Shown here: positions 23,340 through 25,369 of the stretch, one piece after another
How the letters are laid out: the number at the start of each line of letters is the position of its first letter
How positions within the stretch are numbered: position 1 is the stretch's first letter
Source: an uncultured Saprospiraceae bacterium
GTDB lineage: Bacteria > Bacteroidota > Bacteroidia > Chitinophagales > Saprospiraceae
DNA: 25,369 nt
NCBI GenBank assembly: GCA_937894165.1
Contig: CALCSX010000251.1
Location: 1-25,369, forward strand
Direction of reading: 5' to 3'
Made by a program: the position numbers and the translations under genes
The notes under the pieces: generated by a model
What the model was told of the DNA's origin: nothing
The model's database searches: none
Seen by the model: the letters and a program-made list of their open reading frames with translations, nothing else

Positions 23340-23369
23340 CAAAGATACACCTTTTTCCGGTTTACCCAA
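23340..23369 (-). promoter_or_regulatory. Distal promoter for tRNA-Arg/rpmB (TTG-N19-TATCTTTG)
   Basis: The minus strand has TATCTTTG (23347-23340), the same -7 octamer as the proximal site, with TTG (23369-23367) exactly 19 nt upstream. This is the best full match to the Bacteroidota promoter in the window. It lies downstream of the S8 protease stop and points at tRNA-Arg, leaving about 138 nt of leader. Confidence 0.5.
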
Positions 23370-23406
23370 TATTTCTACTTAATACTCACCAAAAAATAAT
23401 ACAATA

Positions 23407-25077
23407 TTATCGCAATCGGAAAAACACCCTGGCATCTTTCAGCTTATCTCTTTTCATAACAATAATATATCCACTGCCCAAGGGAATATTAGCCTCATTT
23501 AGATCCACGTACGGAGCCTCTTTAAAATCCAATGGCGCATAAGCTTTTTGATATAATTGCTTGCCCGCCAAATCATAGATCTCCAGACTGTTTTCCTCCA
23601 GATCAAAAACCTCAAATTTGAAATTCAGTCGACCATCTTCACCGCAACAAGGGTTAGGAAACAACTCAGTAAACTTAAACTCTCCTGTAACATAGGGTTC
23701 ATATTCAATTAAAATTTGTTTCAAAGCATCCCTCAAATCCAATCTCCCGCCGGTAACTGTCCTGTCTTTAAAATCTTCGAGGGGCACCGTTGAGCTAAGT
23801 ATCAATTCTCTCATTTTTAACACTCCCTCAGCCCTATTATCTTTCATATATTGAGCAAATTCAACAAAAGGCATAGAGGCCAGTAAGGCAGCAGCGCCAG
23901 TCACAATGGGAGTTGCTCCGGAAGTGCTGTGAAAAATCTCATATCTATCCATCATAGGACTAGAGGAAATATTCCAAAGGCGTTCACCGGGAGCAGCCAG
24001 ATCGACGTGTTGATTATTGAATCCGGTTGGATTTATACCTAGTCCATCATATTCACCACAAGTAGTTACTACAATAAGATAGGGACTAGTACACATTGAA
24101 GGAATATCACCTAAAATACCAACATCTTTATTCTCATTTGAAGTTGCTCCTACGCTCAAAATACCTTCCTCTCCTAATACATTGTACATTTCACACCACA
24201 TCACATTGTCTATTGTATCTTCAGGAAAAGTATCTGCAATACCTAATGAAGCATTGGATGCGACAATATATGCCCCTTTTTCACCATTGGTATCATTGTA
24301 TAATTTACGCATGATGTAAATATAATTGTAAGCACTTACTCCTTCTCTGGCATTTCTAACTCCTGACACCATTAATAACTTGACATCCCAATTAACCCCC
24401 GTAACACCTATTTGATTATTGCCCTTTGCTCCTATAATCCCGGCCACTTGTGTACCGTGCGAATTATGTGCTAGTTCTCCGTTTTTTGTAATATTATTCC
24501 ACCCGGAATAGTCGTCTATATAACCATTTCCATCATCATCTATCCCATTCCCGGGAATTTCATGTCTGTTATAAAATCTATTTGGCTCCAAATCCTCGTG
24601 ATCAGGCTTAAATCCTGAATCTATGATAGCAACAACAATTGTATCCCCCAAAGCTGTTACCCCACCTGTCGTAAATCGCCAGACATCCGGGGCTCCTATA
24701 GTTTCCAAATAATATTGATCTGCAAAATCAATATCATTTGGCCTTTTGCTCCTTTGTTCTAAAATATAATTTTTCCAAACTTTATTAACGACTCCTTGAC
24801 CTTTCAGTTTTTTGCTCCATGCATCCTCACTCTCCCCCTCAGGTATTTCAATTAAATATATCATCAACCTTCCAAAAAGCTCCTCTACAATTTTTACATC
24901 ATTTCTGTCAGCATAGGTGATTTCAAAAATTTGTTTTTGTTGCTCATCGGTAAAACTCACCAATAACTCCCCCTTAACATATTCCGGGCGCTCGGCAGGC
25001 ACAAAAATTGGTTGTTGGGCTGATAGAAAAACAGCACCTAATAAAATAATAGAAATAATATTAAAGTTTTGGATCAT
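23407..25077 (-). CDS. Secreted S8 (subtilisin-like) serine peptidase with T9SS sorting domain
   Basis: I set the start at the ATG at 25077, giving 556 residues. An in-frame ATG at 25140 would place 21 residues before the signal peptide and put the promoter box inside the gene. Residues 1-20 are a signal peptide ending in SA. Residues about 30-110 look like an inhibitory propeptide. The S8 domain has the triad Asp153 (AIIDSGF), His207 (HNSHGTQVAG) and Ser386 (STSGATP in place of the usual GTSMATP), with Asn275 as the likely oxyanion residue. An Asp/Asn/Gly-rich loop at 178-190 probably binds calcium. Residues 470-556 (from ELFPNPCC) form a T9SS type A sorting domain. It should be exported through the type IX system and digest extracellular protein. 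Confidence 0.93.
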   Translation of the reverse strand: MIQNFNIISIILLGAVFLSAQQPIFVPAERPEYVKGELLVSFTDEQQKQIFEITYADRNDVKIVEELFGRLMIYLIEIPEGESEDAWSKKLKGQGVVNKVWKNYILEQRSKRPNDIDFADQYYLETIGAPDVWRFTTGGVTALGDTIVVAIIDSGFKPDHEDLEPNRFYNRHEIPGNGIDDDGNGYIDDYSGWNNITKNGELAHNSHGTQVAGIIGAKGNNQIGVTGVNWDVKLLMVSGVRNAREGVSAYNYIYIMRKLYNDTNGEKGAYIVASNASLGIADTFPEDTIDNVMWCEMYNVLGEEGILSVGATSNENKDVGILGDIPSMCTSPYLIVVTTCGEYDGLGINPTGFNNQHVDLAAPGERLWNISSSPMMDRYEIFHSTSGATPIVTGAAALLASMPFVEFAQYMKDNRAEGVLKMRELILSSTVPLEDFKDRTVTGGRLDLRDALKQILIEYEPYVTGEFKFTELFPNPCCGEDGRLNFKFEVFDLEENSLEIYDLAGKQLYQKAYAPLDFKEAPYVDLNEANIPLGSGYIIVMKRDKLKDARVFFRLR

Positions 25078-25092
25078 GAGGCATGTTTTATA

Positions 25093-25125
25093 CAAAGGTA
25101 AATTTCTTATAAATAAATTTATAAA
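25093..25125 (-). promoter_or_regulatory. Candidate promoter of the S8 peptidase gene (TTTA-N21-TACCTTTG)
   Basis: The minus strand has TACCTTTG (25100-25093) with TTTA (25125-25122) 21 nt upstream. Transcription would start near 25087, ten bases before the ATG at 25077. This supports 25077 over the longer start at 25140. Confidence 0.5.
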
Positions 25126-25190
25126 TTCAACTCCATTCAAATTTACATTAATATATTTTTAAATTTATATAACTTAACATATCAAATTGG

Positions 25191-25210
25191 AATTGAAAAC
25201 ACTTTCAATT
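25191..25210 (-). terminator. Weak hairpin after the gene at the window end
   Basis: AATTGAAA (25191-25198) pairs with TTTCAATT (25203-25210) around a 4 nt loop, 38 bp past the stop of the last gene. The stem is AT-only except for one pair and the T tract is poor, so termination is uncertain. Confidence 0.3.
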
Positions 25211-25247
25211 GCTGAAATTTCTATTTGTAAACTTAAAAATTTGTTAA

Positions 25248-25369
25248 TTATTGTGAACGCATATGACCAGTAATATAATCCGCAGCCTTTAACATCCTGC
25301 TTCCATACCAACTGAACATACTCCCGTCTACTAATTCTACTTTCCATTGCGGAAGCTCAGACTGAAGCC
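25248..25369 (-). CDS. C-terminal end of an unrecognised protein (5' part outside window)
   Basis: An open frame enters from the window edge and stops with TAA at 25248. The 40 visible codons read ...LQSELPQWKVELVDGSMFSW, then YGSRMLKAADYITGHMRSQ. The other two frames on this strand contain stops in the same stretch, and the composition is protein-like. I do not recognise the family from this short tail. It runs in the same direction as the S8 peptidase but is separated from it by 170 bp and by the peptidase promoter. Confidence 0.6.
   Translation of the reverse strand, partial: LQSELPQWKVELVDGSMFSWYGSRMLKAADYITGHMRSQ

Noticed and set aside
25078..25140. N-terminal extension of the S8 peptidase from the ATG at 25140
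   Set aside because: A promoter match lies inside this stretch and the signal peptide starts at the Met at 25077.

Overview
This window comes from a low-GC member of the Bacteroidota. Five things point there: a T9SS-type C-terminal sorting domain on a secreted subtilase, a FlgD/gliding-type C-terminal domain on a lamin-tail surface protein, the Bacteroidota-restricted small protein DUF4295 between rpmG and ftsY, a bacillithiol-pathway BshB1 deacetylase, and repeated matches to the Bacteroidota promoter pattern (TTTG/TTTA, about 20 nt, TAnnTTTG) with no clear Shine-Dalgarno sequences. The gene set would fit a Saprospira- or Cytophaga-like lineage, but the class cannot be fixed from this window.

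Layout. 1-735: the 3' part of an IS4-family insertion sequence, cut by the window edge. 821-6533 (minus): a complete seven-gene Mrp/Mnh cation/proton antiporter operon in the order mnhA-B-C-D-E-F-G. 6715-8301 (minus): a highly charged coiled-coil protein with a DUF349-like segment and a repetitive acidic tail. 8521-9519 (minus): aspartate-semialdehyde dehydrogenase. 9660-13136 (plus): a lamin-tail secreted protein, a DgkA-type lipid kinase and an ElaA-like acetyltransferase. 13137-13591: gene-free, holding a GC-rich structured repeat. 13592-17835 (minus): kmo, a RidA-family protein closest to 2-aminomuconate deaminase, panC, panD and a flippase-like membrane protein; panD seems to have its own promoter. 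18089-18931 (plus): a voltage-gated K+ channel with an added C-terminal zinc ribbon. 18932-19377: gene-free, holding a second degenerate copy of the GC-rich repeat and an ORF remnant. 19378-20297 (minus): a complete Xre/RES toxin-antitoxin pair with a likely operator. 20429-21160 (minus): bshB1. 21334-23196 (minus): a translation and secretion cluster of tRNA-Arg(ACG), rpmB, rpmG, DUF4295 and ftsY, with tandem promoters at its head and a terminator before ftsY. 23407-25077 (minus): a secreted S8 protease. 25248-25369 (minus): the 3' end of an unrecognised gene.

How the genes work together. The Mrp operon is a one-transcript membrane complex for Na+/pH homeostasis. Kmo and the RidA protein both belong to tryptophan/kynurenine degradation, and PanC and PanD supply pantothenate and so CoA. 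The Xre/RES pair is a self-contained NAD+-targeting toxin-antitoxin module. The remainder is mostly housekeeping. I see no clearly new multi-gene defence or biosynthetic system. The most unusual items are the repeat-tailed coiled-coil protein, the kynurenine-pantothenate gene string, the zinc-ribbon channel, and the structured intergenic repeats.
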